Counted from the first letter of the stretch, positions 47,915 to 58,675 are shown. The stretch: DNA of 64,000 nt from Methylophilaceae bacterium (GCA_018398995.1 CP073759.1:806001-870000); one strand, 5' to 3'. Notes: generated by a model from the letters alone, not told the origin. Program-made: numbers and translations.

Positions 47915-49780
47915 ATGAAAAAAACCATCATCGCCAGCCTATTCGGGCTGGCATTTACACCTCTTTACGCCAATGAAAATATCGCTCTTCAAGATATTGT
48001 AGTGACTGCTGCACGCGTATCGCAACCGCGTGAAAGTGTAATAGCTGACGTCACAGTGATTAATCAAGAAATGATTGATCGCTCTGGGCAATCTACTTTG
48101 GTTGATTTATTGCAAATGCAACATGGTATAGAAGTGAGTAATAGCGGCGGCTTAGGAAAGCCTGCCAGCATTTTTATGCGAGGCACCAATAGCAGTCATG
48201 TAGTTATTTTAATTGATGGCATGAGAATTAGCTCAGCAACTTTTAGCACAACTGCAATAGAGAATTTGCCATTAGCTCAATTTGAAAGAATTGAAATATT
48301 ACGTGGTCCAGCAACAAGTTTATATGGTCAAGATGCAATAGGAGGTGTCATTCAACTTTTTACCCGTAAAAACTACAATAAACCCTCATTTTATGGCAGT
48401 TTAGGTTATGGCCGATACAACACATTTCAAGGTGATATTGGCGCTTCCGGAAAGGTGAATGATACGGCATTTACAGTTGGCTTATCTGGTGTTAATACAA
48501 ATGGATTTGACAGCATAAAAAATAATAATCCAAACATTCAAGATAATGATGGCTATGACAATCTTGCAGTTAATTTTAGACTGAATCAAACAATTGCTTT
48601 AGGTCATGAACTTGGGATGCAGTTTTTTCAAAGCAAAGGTGAGACAGCTTTTGATGATAGCTTTAATTTAACAAACTTCGATTCAAGAACAAAGTTACTA
48701 CAAAGATCAATCAATTTTACCGCCAATAATCAATGGCTATCTTTTTGGCAATCAAAATTACGCGTTGGCATGAGCCAAGATCAACAATCTAACGTTGATG
48801 AAGATTTTATTGGTGCCATTGCGCGCAGTAGATTTGATACTGAACAAACACAAATCAATTGGCAACATGACTTCAGTTTGCCAGTAGGTGTTTTATCATT
48901 AATGTATGATCGTCTAGAGGAAGAAGTGACTTCGACAACGGTTTATGACCAAACTGAGCGAGTCAATAATGGTTACGTTGCCAGTTATTTTGCAGATTAT
49001 GGTAACCATAGCTTTCAAACAAGTTTCAGACGTGATCTTAACTCACAGTTTGGTCAAGCGAGTACGGGCAATATTGGATATGGCTTTAAACTCTCGCCTG
49101 CATGGCGTGTTAGCGGTAGCTATGGGACAGCTTATAAGGTTCCTACTTTTAATGACCTATACTACCCTTTCGAAGATTTTGGTTTTGGCTTTAGCTATCA
49201 AGGAAACCCTAATTTGCAACCTGAAAAGTCTAAAAACAAAGAAATCACATTATCCTATAACGATGGTAATACTGGCCTCAATGTCACTGCTTTTGAAAAT
49301 ACAATTAGCAATCTTATTTTGCCTGCACAAGGTATCCCTGCTGATACTGCGGTAAACCTAGGTAATGTAACGATTAAAGGCATTAGCCTATACGGAGATT
49401 ATCAAACAGGACCGTTTACGCTGGGGGGTAGTATTGACATACAATCACCAACAGATGACACTAGCAACCTCATCTTAGCCAGACGTGCAAACCGTCATGC
49501 GCAACTTAACTTAAGCTACCAACTACGCAATTGGCGATTCGGTTCTGAAATATTAGCAAGTTCACATCGGTTTAATGACAAAGCAAATACACGCAGATTA
49601 GCGGGTTATAGCGTGCTTAACCTAAATACTGAGTATCTACTCAATAGCAACTTAAAAATACAAGCCCGTTTAAATAATGTATTGAATAAAGAATACACCT
49701 TTGGTTTAGATTTTAATAACTTGCCCTATCAAGTGCCAGGCGCCAACTTATTTGTCAACCTTAGATGGGAATCAAAGTAG
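47915..49780 (+). CDS. btuB: Vitamin B12 TonB-dependent receptor
   Basis: 621 residues from the ATG at 47915, which follows agggaaaa and starts a normal signal peptide (KKTIIASLFGLAFTPLYA). The TonB box is near IALQDIVVTAARV, the plug has GKPASIFMRGTNSSHVVILI and RIEILRGPATSLYGQDAIGG, and the barrel ends NLFVNLRWESK. The frame opens earlier, at 47828, inside the terminator, which cannot be the start. It is under the cobalamin riboswitch and followed by btuM. Confidence 0.94.
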   Translation: MKKTIIASLFGLAFTPLYANENIALQDIVVTAARVSQPRESVIADVTVINQEMIDRSGQSTLVDLLQMQHGIEVSNSGGLGKPASIFMRGTNSSHVVILIDGMRISSATFSTTAIENLPLAQFERIEILRGPATSLYGQDAIGGVIQLFTRKNYNKPSFYGSLGYGRYNTFQGDIGASGKVNDTAFTVGLSGVNTNGFDSIKNNNPNIQDNDGYDNLAVNFRLNQTIALGHELGMQFFQSKGETAFDDSFNLTNFDSRTKLLQRSINFTANNQWLSFWQSKLRVGMSQDQQSNVDEDFIGAIARSRFDTEQTQINWQHDFSLPVGVLSLMYDRLEEEVTSTTVYDQTERVNNGYVASYFADYGNHSFQTSFRRDLNSQFGQASTGNIGYGFKLSPAWRVSGSYGTAYKVPTFNDLYYPFEDFGFGFSYQGNPNLQPEKSKNKEITLSYNDGNTGLNVTAFENTISNLILPAQGIPADTAVNLGNVTIKGISLYGDYQTGPFTLGGSIDIQSPTDDTSNLILARRANRHAQLNLSYQLRNWRFGSEILASSHRFNDKANTRRLAGYSVLNLNTEYLLNSNLKIQARLNNVLNKEYTFGLDFNNLPYQVPGANLFVNLRWESK

Positions 49781-49853
49781 TTAATTTACCACCAGCATTA
49801 GCGTGCTTTTTTTAAAAAATGTTATGATGTTGTCTACGAATACGGAGAAGTTT

Positions 49854-50420
49854 ATGAAGCAATCACCAATCATCAGCCCTTTAACCATTGCAGCCATCTT
49901 GGCTTTTTTCATGTTACTCACGCGCGGTAGCCATGTCATGACGCATGTAGCACTTCCTGATGCCAGTTTGGCGTTATTACTGATTGGTGGTCTTTATTTA
50001 AAAAGGGCTGTTTGGTTTGCTTTTTTTGTTGTGCTTGCAACAAGCATTGATTTTGGTGCAGCGGCGATTGATAGCTTTCAGGCTTTTTGTTTAACAGATG
50101 GTTATTGGGGTATGTTGCCAACTTACGCTGTGATGTGGGTTGCAGGGCTTTGGTTAGGTCAGCAAAGCAAGCCATATCACTTGCTGAAATATGCCGTCAC
50201 TAGCGTATTGTCAACATTGTTCGCTTTTGTCATTTCAACTCAAACTTATTATCTATTCTCTGGGCGCTTTCCTGCTAATGGCTTGATAGAATCGCTAAAG
50301 CATGGCTGGGAATACTTACCAAGTTATATGGGTTATACCTTGATGTATCTCATCGTATTTTGGGTGCTGGCTCGAGTATTGCCAACCCTTAATCTGCGTG
50401 CGGCTGCTTCTAGTTCATAA
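49854..50420 (+). CDS. btuM: Cobalamin transporter BtuM (solo ECF-type S component)
   Basis: 188 residues and six hydrophobic segments, beginning at the ATG after ggagaag. Size, topology, the motif TRGSHVMTHVALPDASLALLL and a lone cysteine at residue 79 in DSFQAFCLTDGYWG fit BtuM, in which a cysteine at about residue 80 coordinates the cobalt of cobalamin (known for the Thiobacillus homologue). It is co-regulated with btuB by the B12 riboswitch. No btuC or btuD gene is visible, so BtuM probably carries B12 across the inner membrane. Confidence 0.85.
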   Translation: MKQSPIISPLTIAAILAFFMLLTRGSHVMTHVALPDASLALLLIGGLYLKRAVWFAFFVVLATSIDFGAAAIDSFQAFCLTDGYWGMLPTYAVMWVAGLWLGQQSKPYHLLKYAVTSVLSTLFAFVISTQTYYLFSGRFPANGLIESLKHGWEYLPSYMGYTLMYLIVFWVLARVLPTLNLRAAASSS

Positions 50421-50456
50421 CCCCGTTGGTTCATCATCCAATGATATGGTAAACAT

Positions 50457-50492
50457 AAGCCGCGTTAGCAATAAGTTCTAACGCGGCTTTTT
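50457..50492 (+). terminator. Terminator between btuM and bluB
   Basis: The 12-base arm aagccgcgttag pairs with ctaacgcggctt across a nine-base loop and continues into T-rich sequence. It ends just before bluB, so bluB-btuF-cobU probably has another promoter or depends on read-through. Confidence 0.88.
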
Positions 50493-50502
50493 AATTATAA
50501 AG

Positions 50503-51177
50503 ATGAAAAAACACAGTTATTCTGAGCAAGATAAAGAAGCGATTTACAGAGTCATTGCCGAACGGCGTGACATGCGTCACTTTCTGCCTACCCCTATTCC
50601 AACTGCGTTATTGACCAAACTATTACAAGCCGCCCATCAAGCACCCAGTGTTGGGCTTATGCAGCCTTGGCGATTTATTCGAATTAATGATATAGCGCTG
50701 CGTAAAAAGATCCATCAGCAGGTTAATGAAGAGCGCATCAAAACAGCAGCAGCGATTGGTGAATATGAAACCACAGCGCGCATGGCTGAGTTTATGCGGC
50801 TGAAAGTAGAAGGCGTTTTAGACTGCGGTGAGTTACTTGTAGTCACTTTATGCAATGATAGAGAGAAGTATATTTTCGGTCGCCGCACCATCCCTGAAAT
50901 GGATATGGCATCGGTAAGCTGTGCGATTCAAAACTTATGGCTGGCAGCACGAGCAGAAGGCATAGGCATGGGCTGGGTGAGTTTATTTGACCCAGAAAAA
51001 CTCGCCAGCTTATTAAAAATGCCGACAGGCGCAAAACCAATTGCCGTTTTATGTTTAGGTTATGTCAACAGCTTTTATAAAGCGCCAATGTTAGTTGAAG
51101 AAGGTTGGGCAACAGAAAAACCACTGAGCGAAATGTTAATGGAAAATTATTGGGACAGTGATTCTGAGATCAAATGA
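50503..51177 (+). CDS. bluB: 5,6-dimethylbenzimidazole synthase
   Basis: 224 residues of the nitroreductase-like BluB family: ERRDMRHFLPTPIP, AAHQAPSVGLMQPWRFI, the lid region with RMAEFMRLKVEGVLDCGELL, FGRRTIPEMDMASVSCAIQN and EGIGMGWVSLFDPEKL. It converts reduced FMN to the lower ligand of B12 with oxygen. It overlaps the btuF-like gene by ATGA. Its presence allows the cell to attach its own lower ligand to salvaged corrinoids. Confidence 0.93.
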   Translation: MKKHSYSEQDKEAIYRVIAERRDMRHFLPTPIPTALLTKLLQAAHQAPSVGLMQPWRFIRINDIALRKKIHQQVNEERIKTAAAIGEYETTARMAEFMRLKVEGVLDCGELLVVTLCNDREKYIFGRRTIPEMDMASVSCAIQNLWLAARAEGIGMGWVSLFDPEKLASLLKMPTGAKPIAVLCLGYVNSFYKAPMLVEEGWATEKPLSEMLMENYWDSDSEIK

Positions 51178-51968
51178 ACACTCTACCGCAACGCATTATC
51201 TGTCTGACTACTGAAACTGTAGAAGTGCTTTATATGCTAGGCGAGCAAGATCGCATTGTTGGCATTTCTGGTTATACAACGCGTCCTGCTATTGCACGTC
51301 AAGAAAAACCAAAAGTCGCTGCCTTTACGACCGCTAAAATAGATAAAATCTTAGCGCTAAAACCAGATTTAGTATTAGGCTTTTCTAACTTACAGGCCGA
51401 TATTGCTGCTGCACTCATACGCGCTGGTATTGAAGTGCACGTATTCAATCAGCGTTCTATAGAAGATATTTTTCGCATGATTATCACCACGGGTCGCCTC
51501 GTTGGGGCAACATCGAAAGCGGAAAATATTGTTCAAGCATTAGAAAGTCAAATTGCTGCGGCACGCAACAGTGCCAGCACATTGCCGCGTAAGCCCAAGG
51601 TCTACTTTGAAGAATGGAATGACCCCATGATGTGTAGCATACGCTGGGCAGCTGAACTGATTGATATAGCTGGCGGAGAAGATTGTTTTCCTGAATTAAG
51701 CCAATTACACAGTGCAACTGAACGTATTGTCACAGCCGCCCAAGTGCTAGAACGCATGCCAGATATTGTGATTGGCTCTTGGTGTGGTAAAAAATTTAAG
51801 CCCACAGAAATCATATCGCGACCAGGTTGGCATGTCATGCCTGCCGTAAAAAATAAGATGGTATTTGAGATAAAATCTGCAGATATTTTGCAGCCTGGTC
51901 CTTCGATATTTTTACATGGTCTACAGCAATTACAAACCATTATGCAACAATGGGGAAAGACACAATAA
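51174..51968 (+). CDS. BtuF-like cobalamin-binding protein without a signal peptide
   Basis: 264 residues of the periplasmic-binding-protein fold: IICLTTETVEVLYMLGEQDR, KILALKPDLVLGFSNLQADI, VYFEEWNDPMMCSIRWAAEL and ERMPDIVIGSWCGKKF. Start MNTLPQRIICL lacks any hydrophobic leader and no upstream start provides one, because the gene is coupled to bluB. Many betaproteobacterial B12 loci have such proteins. It may bind corrinoids in the cytosol rather than feed a BtuCD transporter, which is not visible here. Confidence 0.8.
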   Translation: MNTLPQRIICLTTETVEVLYMLGEQDRIVGISGYTTRPAIARQEKPKVAAFTTAKIDKILALKPDLVLGFSNLQADIAAALIRAGIEVHVFNQRSIEDIFRMIITTGRLVGATSKAENIVQALESQIAAARNSASTLPRKPKVYFEEWNDPMMCSIRWAAELIDIAGGEDCFPELSQLHSATERIVTAAQVLERMPDIVIGSWCGKKFKPTEIISRPGWHVMPAVKNKMVFEIKSADILQPGPSIFLHGLQQLQTIMQQWGKTQ

Positions 51969-51969
51969 G

Positions 51970-52497
51970 ATGGCAGTGCATTTGGTGTTAGGTGGCGCGC
52001 GCTCTGGCAAAAGCGCTTTTGCAGAAAAACTTGCGGCAACTAGTCAGTTATCAGTCACTTACATTGCAACTGCGCAAGTGTACGATGACGAATTTGCAAA
52101 ACGCATTGCACACCATCAAGCACGTCGCCCCGCAGATTGGCAACTGATTGAAGCCCCGTTCAATCTTGCATCGGTATTAGCAACACAAGCAAAAGAATAT
52201 ACCGTTGTTATTGTAGATTGCCTCACACTATGGCTAGCACAATGCATTTGCCCCGATTGTGCATTACCCGCAAAGGTGAGCTGGGAAAATGAGCGGGCGG
52301 CATTCATTAATGTCTTGCCGAATCTTAAAGGCGATGTCATTTTAGTGAGCAATGAAGTTGGCATGGGCATTGTGCCCTTGGGTGAAATTAATCGCCAATT
52401 TCAAGATGAACAAGGTCGTTTAAATCAATCGATAGCAACATTAGCAGATAAAGTAAGCTTTATCGCTGCTGGTTTGCCAATACAACTAAAAGGATAG
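51970..52497 (+). CDS. cobU: Adenosylcobinamide kinase / guanylyltransferase
   Basis: 175 residues from the ATG at 51970, beginning MAVHLVLGGARSGKSAFAEK with the P-loop. Further: VTYIATAQVYDDEFAKRIAH (the guanylylated His region HHQARR), VVIVDCLTLWLAQ and LVSNEVGMGIVPLG. It phosphorylates and guanylylates adenosylcobinamide for B12 assembly. An earlier in-frame start lies inside the btuF-like gene and is not supported. The next gene starts two bases after its stop. Confidence 0.94.
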   Translation: MAVHLVLGGARSGKSAFAEKLAATSQLSVTYIATAQVYDDEFAKRIAHHQARRPADWQLIEAPFNLASVLATQAKEYTVVIVDCLTLWLAQCICPDCALPAKVSWENERAAFINVLPNLKGDVILVSNEVGMGIVPLGEINRQFQDEQGRLNQSIATLADKVSFIAAGLPIQLKG

Positions 52498-52499
52498 CC

Positions 52500-52721
52500 A
52501 TGGTTGAATTTGTACTAAAAGATGAATATATCGCCTTATGCGATTTATTGAAAGCAGAAGGCATTGCAGAGAGTGGGGGCCAAGGCAAAGCCATGGTGGC
52601 GGAGGGTATTGTCACGGTAGATGGTGAAATAGAATTACGTAAAACAGCTAAAATTCGTGCTGGGCAAATGGTTGAATGTTTAGGGCAACAAGTAAAAGTG
52701 ATTGCCGCTAATAAACAATGA
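52500..52721 (+). CDS. S4-domain RNA-binding protein (YbcJ-like)
   Basis: 73 residues of one S4 domain: EYIALCDLLKAEGIAESGGQ, GKAMVAEGIVTVDGEIELRK and KIRAGQMVECLGQQVKV. It belongs to the YbcJ/YaaA-type small S4 proteins that bind structured RNA. It is on the cobU transcript but has no known link to B12. It converges with cobC. Confidence 0.88.
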   Translation: MVEFVLKDEYIALCDLLKAEGIAESGGQGKAMVAEGIVTVDGEIELRKTAKIRAGQMVECLGQQVKVIAANKQ

Positions 52722-52725
52722 TTCG

Positions 52726-53307
52726 TTAGTGATTCACAAAATTAATTTTTGGACTATCACCACTAAAATCGAGTTGCGTCAGACTGCCATAATCAATATT
52801 AAATCTAAACAAGCTTTTTAATTCCATACTCAGCACATAGGCAAGCAAAGCTCTAATCATGCCGCCATGGGTCACAAGCAGCACATGTTGCTTGTGATAT
52901 TGACTGAGGATTTCATTAATAAAGGCGATGCCACGGGTTTGCAGTTGATTAAAGGTCTCGCCATTCGGTGGTGGCATGTGTGCATAGTTCTGCGCCCACT
53001 CATCAAAATAATCACGCGGAATATCATCCCACGCTTGCATTTCCCAATCGCCAAAATGCAGCTCTTTTAAACGATCATCTTGCCTGATATTATTTAAATT
53101 AAGTGCTTCAGCTAATTTAACGCAACGTTGTAATGGGCTACAAAATACCGCATCAATCGGCATAGTAGATAATTTTTTTTGCGTGATTAACACTTCTTGC
53201 ATAAAGTTAACAGAAACATCAACATCTGTTTGCCCGTAACAAACACCCGGTGCAATTTGCAAGCTTGTGTGGCGAATTAAAGTCAATTTCAACGAGACAT
53301 ACTCCAT
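52726..53307 (-). CDS. cobC: Alpha-ribazole phosphatase
   Basis: About 193 residues of the histidine phosphatase superfamily: LTLIRHTSLQIAPGVCYGQT (catalytic His in RH), FCSPLQRCVKLAEAL, LHFGDWEMQAWDDI and VLLVTHGGMIRALLAYVL. It removes phosphate in the last steps of B12 nucleotide-loop assembly. The start at 53307 is a best guess, overlapping the 3' end of cobS by 19 bases; the frame is open further upstream but the extra residues are not family-like. Confidence 0.88.
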   Translation of the reverse strand: MEYVSLKLTLIRHTSLQIAPGVCYGQTDVDVSVNFMQEVLITQKKLSTMPIDAVFCSPLQRCVKLAEALNLNNIRQDDRLKELHFGDWEMQAWDDIPRDYFDEWAQNYAHMPPPNGETFNQLQTRGIAFINEILSQYHKQHVLLVTHGGMIRALLAYVLSMELKSLFRFNIDYGSLTQLDFSGDSPKINFVNH

Positions 53308-54095
53308 AAAACCAAACCAAAATAAAATGCAATTTCTGCCATTTGCTGCATGGCACCCAGCGTATCTCCCGTATAACCATCTAACCAATAGTTAATTTTA
53401 CGATGCCACCACACACCAACTAACAGCATGGGGAGAAGCGTTAATAATGCAACATTCAAAAGCGATTGCGTAAGACCATGATGAGCATATTGGTAGGCAA
53501 TAAAAACTAAAAAAGGCAACAAGCCCAACACATTAGCCAACACTAAATCGGGTCGGTTAATGTATGTAGCCAGCGGCTTTGCTTTACCTTCCATTTTTGT
53601 ATAGCGCAATGTCGCCATTATCCATACTGCACTTAAACGACTGAGCGCATGACCCATTATTAATGCATAAGCAACAAGCTGATGACTCAAGCTTGATAAC
53701 AATTCAAACTTAACAAATAACGCTAAAAATATAGCAATTGCGCCATAAGTACCCAGCCTAGAATCTTGCATGATAGTAAGTATTTGCTCACGCTTCCATC
53801 CGCCTCCCATACCATCTGCACTATCCGCCAAGCCATCCTCATGAAAGGCGCCCGTTAAATAAATTGTGCTTGCCATACTGATTAATACAGCAAGGGTTTG
53901 GGGCAAAAATCTTGCATTCAATAGATAAAAACCAGCGCCTACTGCGCCAACTAAAATACCAATCAATGGAAAATATTTGGCCGAATGATTTAAGTCTTCA
54001 ACCTTAAAATTTGTAAAACTAGGCACTGGCACCCGTGTAAAAAAGCCAACTGCCAATAAAAAATAGCGCCACTCTAATGTAAAGCGACTTAACAT
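53289..54095 (-). CDS. cobS: Adenosylcobinamide-GDP ribazoletransferase (cobalamin synthase)
   Basis: 268 residues with several membrane segments. The metal-binding motif is in GAFHEDGLADSADGMGGGWK, and the N-terminal FFTRVPVPS is typical. It joins alpha-ribazole to adenosylcobinamide-GDP in the membrane. It overlaps cobT by seven bases and cobC at its 3' end, one compact minus-strand operon. Confidence 0.95.
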   Translation of the reverse strand: MLSRFTLEWRYFLLAVGFFTRVPVPSFTNFKVEDLNHSAKYFPLIGILVGAVGAGFYLLNARFLPQTLAVLISMASTIYLTGAFHEDGLADSADGMGGGWKREQILTIMQDSRLGTYGAIAIFLALFVKFELLSSLSHQLVAYALIMGHALSRLSAVWIMATLRYTKMEGKAKPLATYINRPDLVLANVLGLLPFLVFIAYQYAHHGLTQSLLNVALLTLLPMLLVGVWWHRKINYWLDGYTGDTLGAMQQMAEIAFYFGLVLWSMSR

Positions 54096-55144
54096 TGTTT
54101 GCTCACCCCAGCACTTTCAAAACTCGCCATTTCATTTAAACAGTTCACGGCAGATTGCACTAATGGATAGGCAAGCACAGCGCCCGTGCCTTCACCCAAC
54201 CGTAAACCCAAATTCAATAATGGTTTTGCATTTAAATAATCTAACATTAATTGATGCCCCAGCTCATCCGAGCAATGCGAAAAAATACAATATTGCACTA
54301 TATTCGGTTGCATTTTTGCCGCAACCAACAGTGCCGAAGTTGCAATAAAACCATCAATCAACAACACTGCTTTACCCCGCGCAGCGCCTAACATTGCACC
54401 AACCATCATGGCGATTTCAAATCCACCAAAAGTCATTAATACTTTCAATGGGTCGGCATTATCCAACTCATGCTGATCAAGCGCATGGCGCAATACCGCT
54501 GTTTTTTTAAGCAGCCCTTCATCATTCAACCCTGTGCCGCGCCCAACACATTGCGTAATTGGTAAGTTGCACAATAGGCTCATCATACAACTTGCAGAAG
54601 AAGTATTACCAATCCCCATCTCGCCAAAAGCAACAATATTGGTGCCCGCATCCAATTCTTGCTTTACAATTGCCTGCCCAGCAATTAGCGCCTGCTCACA
54701 CTCATGCGCAGTCATCGCCGGCGTGTGCAAAAAGTTTTGTGTGCCAAATGCAATTTTGGTATTGATTAAATGTGGCGTATGATTAAAATCAAAATTAACG
54801 CCACTATCAATCACCTGCAAAGCCATATCATGCTGCTTGGCAAACACATTAATGGCTGCGCCACCCGCTAAAAAATTCATCACCATTTGCGCAGTTACCG
54901 CCTGCGGATAAGGACTCACGCCCTCCTCTACAATGCCATGATCACCAGCAAACACCAACACACTAGGCCGATGCAATTGCGGAGACTGTGTATTTTGAAT
55001 TGCACCCACTTGCAGTACAATCGACTCTAACGCACCTAACGCACCTAAGGGCTTTGTTTTGCTATTGATTTTTTGCAGTAAAATGGATGTGATTTCTGTA
55101 CTGATAGGATCAACACAAATATCAGAAAATTGAATTGTTTGCAT
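54089..55144 (-). CDS. cobT: Nicotinate-nucleotide-dimethylbenzimidazole phosphoribosyltransferase
   Basis: 351 residues: INSKTKPLGALGALESIVLQ, VFAGDHGIVEEGVSPYPQAV, NFLAGGAAINVFAKQH, FGEMGIGNTSSASCMMSLL and GFEIAMMVGAMLGAA, with the catalytic glutamate in RLGEGTGAVLAYPL. It activates the BluB-made lower ligand as alpha-ribazole phosphate. It is first in cobT-cobS-cobC. Its leader (55145-55369) shows no B12 box, so this operon does not seem to have a riboswitch. Confidence 0.95.
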   Translation of the reverse strand: MQTIQFSDICVDPISTEITSILLQKINSKTKPLGALGALESIVLQVGAIQNTQSPQLHRPSVLVFAGDHGIVEEGVSPYPQAVTAQMVMNFLAGGAAINVFAKQHDMALQVIDSGVNFDFNHTPHLINTKIAFGTQNFLHTPAMTAHECEQALIAGQAIVKQELDAGTNIVAFGEMGIGNTSSASCMMSLLCNLPITQCVGRGTGLNDEGLLKKTAVLRHALDQHELDNADPLKVLMTFGGFEIAMMVGAMLGAARGKAVLLIDGFIATSALLVAAKMQPNIVQYCIFSHCSDELGHQLMLDYLNAKPLLNLGLRLGEGTGAVLAYPLVQSAVNCLNEMASFESAGVSKQC

Positions 55145-55369
55145 ACAGCATTACTATAATTGATAACCAACAAAAAAGCCCGCACAGACTTTTCTGTACT
55201 GATAGACAAATAATACATCACTCAATTATTATTCGACTCCTTTAAAGCAAACAACCCTCCAGTCATGCCAACCTGATTAACTCATCACCAAAGTACAATG
55301 CCAGACTTATTTTTTATCATTTTTCAAACATTAAATATCATTAAATGTTCCCAGTTGAATAATATTTGC

Positions 55370-55375
55370 TATAAT
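55370..55375 (+). promoter_or_regulatory. Probable -10 element of the tRNA-Phe promoter
   Basis: A perfect TATAAT at 55370 is followed by the GC-rich gcgcg discriminator, common for stringently controlled stable RNA promoters, 34 bases before the mature tRNA. The -35 region is weak. Confidence 0.5.
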
Positions 55376-55408
55376 GCGCGACTTGCAATTAATTTCATTA
55401 GTCGCAAC

Positions 55409-55484
55409 GGCCCGATAGCTCAGTTGGTAGAGCAGCGGATTGAAAATCCGCGTGTCACTGGTTCAATTCCAGTTCGGGCCACCA
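55409..55484 (+). tRNA. tRNA-Phe (GAA)
   Basis: 76 bases including an encoded CCA. Acceptor stem ggcccga/tcgggcc, D arm gctc...gagc, anticodon arm cggatTGAAAatccg giving GAA, and T arm actgg-ttcaatt-ccagt. It has no terminator of its own directly downstream; copies of its 3' half recur at 58676 and 60305, where the terminator is found, so it serves as an integration target. Confidence 0.97.
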
Positions 55485-55844
55485 GTAAAATCAATGACTT
55501 ACGTGACATTCTATCTGGTCATTTAAATTTTAATCCGCGTGTCCGCGGAGATATCATACGAAGACATCCATCAAAGCCCATTAAACTGTGAACTTACGGG
55601 CCTCTAGTAAAACTTCATTCAATCACACACCCATCACACACTTTACCGGTGTGAAAACTTATAGCTTTATGTCTATAAATTTTATTTGTAGTCCATCCCG
55701 ATAGTGTCAAACCATCTTAATGTTGTTCAAAACAATGATCACAAGCGTCGTTTTTTGGAGCACTTTTATAAATAATTGCAAAATTACTTGCGGCTTTAGG
55801 TGGCTCCATATGTCAACAGGTTCAGATGATTAATTAGCAAAAAT
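55485..55844. other. Start of tRNA-Phe module 1; gene-free
   Basis: No gene is visible. A short echo of the tRNA 3' half, aatccgcgtgtc preceded by atttaaatt, lies near 55523-55543 and resembles the left flank of the copy at 58676. A paired motif tcaatcacacac plus tcacacac at 55619-55642 recurs at 58607-58630, near the other end of the module, and may be an end repeat of the inserted DNA. Confidence 0.5.
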
Positions 55845-56834
55845 TTAGTTAAGAAGTTTCAACTGATTTAATGCAATGGACTCAAGTTGTTTTGCTACTT
55901 TATTATCTGATAATCTACACTCACTAATAAAGTCAGCATAAGCCCTACGATTATGTTCAATTAAGCCGTCAAATATTTGATTGGCTACTAATAAAGTAAC
56001 ATTAAACTGGCTTAAACCATCGATAAATACCTTTCTTGGTGATAGTTTATTTTTATTGTTTACCAGCTCGACAAAATCAATTTGGATGCCATTCTTATTT
56101 TTAAGCATCCTTGGTGTAATAACACCATCTTTAATATCAACCATCGCATCAAATCTAGAGATGTTGATTAAACCAAGATCTGGCACATCTATTTTGACGT
56201 CACAAGATAAGACGGTAGTAGATTGTGAATTGAAGTGATAAATTCTAAAAAAATGTATGGCATCAAAACTCCCGTGATAAGAGGCTAAAACTTCCCCCTT
56301 AAATGTGCCCACAAATTTTACACCCTCACTGGCAAGATATTGCTTACCATCAGGTGAATGATTAATTAGTTCAATAATAGGCATCAGTTTCGACTCGTTT
56401 CCAATTCGAATTTGCCGACTTGCAAGGTACTCATTTAAATAACAAGTAATGTTTTTTTTATCAAAATCAGTGTTCTGCCAACCAAAAAGAAGTAGAAACT
56501 GCTTAATCGACTTTGGTAGTTTTACGAGATCATTGTGATAATCACTTAATTCATTAATGCCAACATTGCTCCACCCAAAGAATTTTTGATAGCTTTCATA
56601 AAAATCAACAAACGCTGGATCCAGGCCTAATTTTGGATTTATTCTAATATGATTTTCCCGATCTAATTTTAACCAGCTGGGCGATACGAGAAGGTGAGTT
56701 GGCGTTATTATTTTGATGGGTAAATTTGGGTTTTTAGGGAATATGCCACGGCCATATTCACCATGACGGAGTTCCACATTATCTGCAACACCACCTAATG
56801 CCCTGAATTTTTCTAGTATTTCTGCAAATATCAT
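55845..56834 (-). CDS. SET-domain-like protein (putative protein lysine methyltransferase)
   Basis: 329 residues. The order of motifs fits the SET domains of the Rubisco-LSMT/SETD type: ELRHGEYGRGIFPKN (residues 21-35), an inserted helical region, LASRQIRIG (137-145), LMPIIELINHSPDG (150-163) with the signature NHS, and GEVLASYHG...RIYHF (180-201). A helical C-terminal region of about 100 residues follows. SAM-dependent lysine methylation is the inferred activity; fold assignment is from motif resemblance. It has no signal peptide. It is divergent from the ubiquitin-autotransporter gene, 91 bases away, in the same tRNA-flanked module. Confidence 0.7.
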   Translation of the reverse strand: MIFAEILEKFRALGGVADNVELRHGEYGRGIFPKNPNLPIKIITPTHLLVSPSWLKLDRENHIRINPKLGLDPAFVDFYESYQKFFGWSNVGINELSDYHNDLVKLPKSIKQFLLLFGWQNTDFDKKNITCYLNEYLASRQIRIGNESKLMPIIELINHSPDGKQYLASEGVKFVGTFKGEVLASYHGSFDAIHFFRIYHFNSQSTTVLSCDVKIDVPDLGLINISRFDAMVDIKDGVITPRMLKNKNGIQIDFVELVNNKNKLSPRKVFIDGLSQFNVTLLVANQIFDGLIEHNRRAYADFISECRLSDNKVAKQLESIALNQLKLLN

Positions 56835-56877
56835 TTTTACTTAATCAGTCATTTCGTAGAACTTATGTTATCCTTAA

Positions 56878-58527
<1,650 letters not shown>

Positions 58528-58575
58528 AATGGCCAAATGCCCACCTAATACGTTGGGGGCTTTTATTATCTGAAT

Positions 58576-58595
58576 ACCGTCGTTTAAACGACGGT
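58576..58595. repeat. Perfect 20-bp palindrome after the ubiquitin gene
   Basis: accgtcgtttaaacgacggt is its own reverse complement. A looser hairpin with a tttta tail (about 58542-58566) precedes it, so the two may end transcription of the ubiquitin-autotransporter gene. Confidence 0.75.
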
Positions 58596-58675
58596 TTACT
58601 GCCACTTCAATCACACACTTTATCACACACCAAAATTAAGTTATTGATTTAATTGATAAAATATTGGTAATTTAA

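Noticed and set aside
49780-49853. Second riboswitch or terminator between btuB and btuM
   Set aside because: There is only a weak agca/tgct hairpin before a T-run and no B12 box, so btuM most likely shares the upstream riboswitch.
55145-55369. B12 riboswitch before cobT
   Set aside because: None of the B12 box or flanking helices is present on the minus strand.
55298-55591. 97-codon frame running through the tRNA-Phe gene
   Set aside because: It is the translation of the tRNA and its flanks, not a protein gene.
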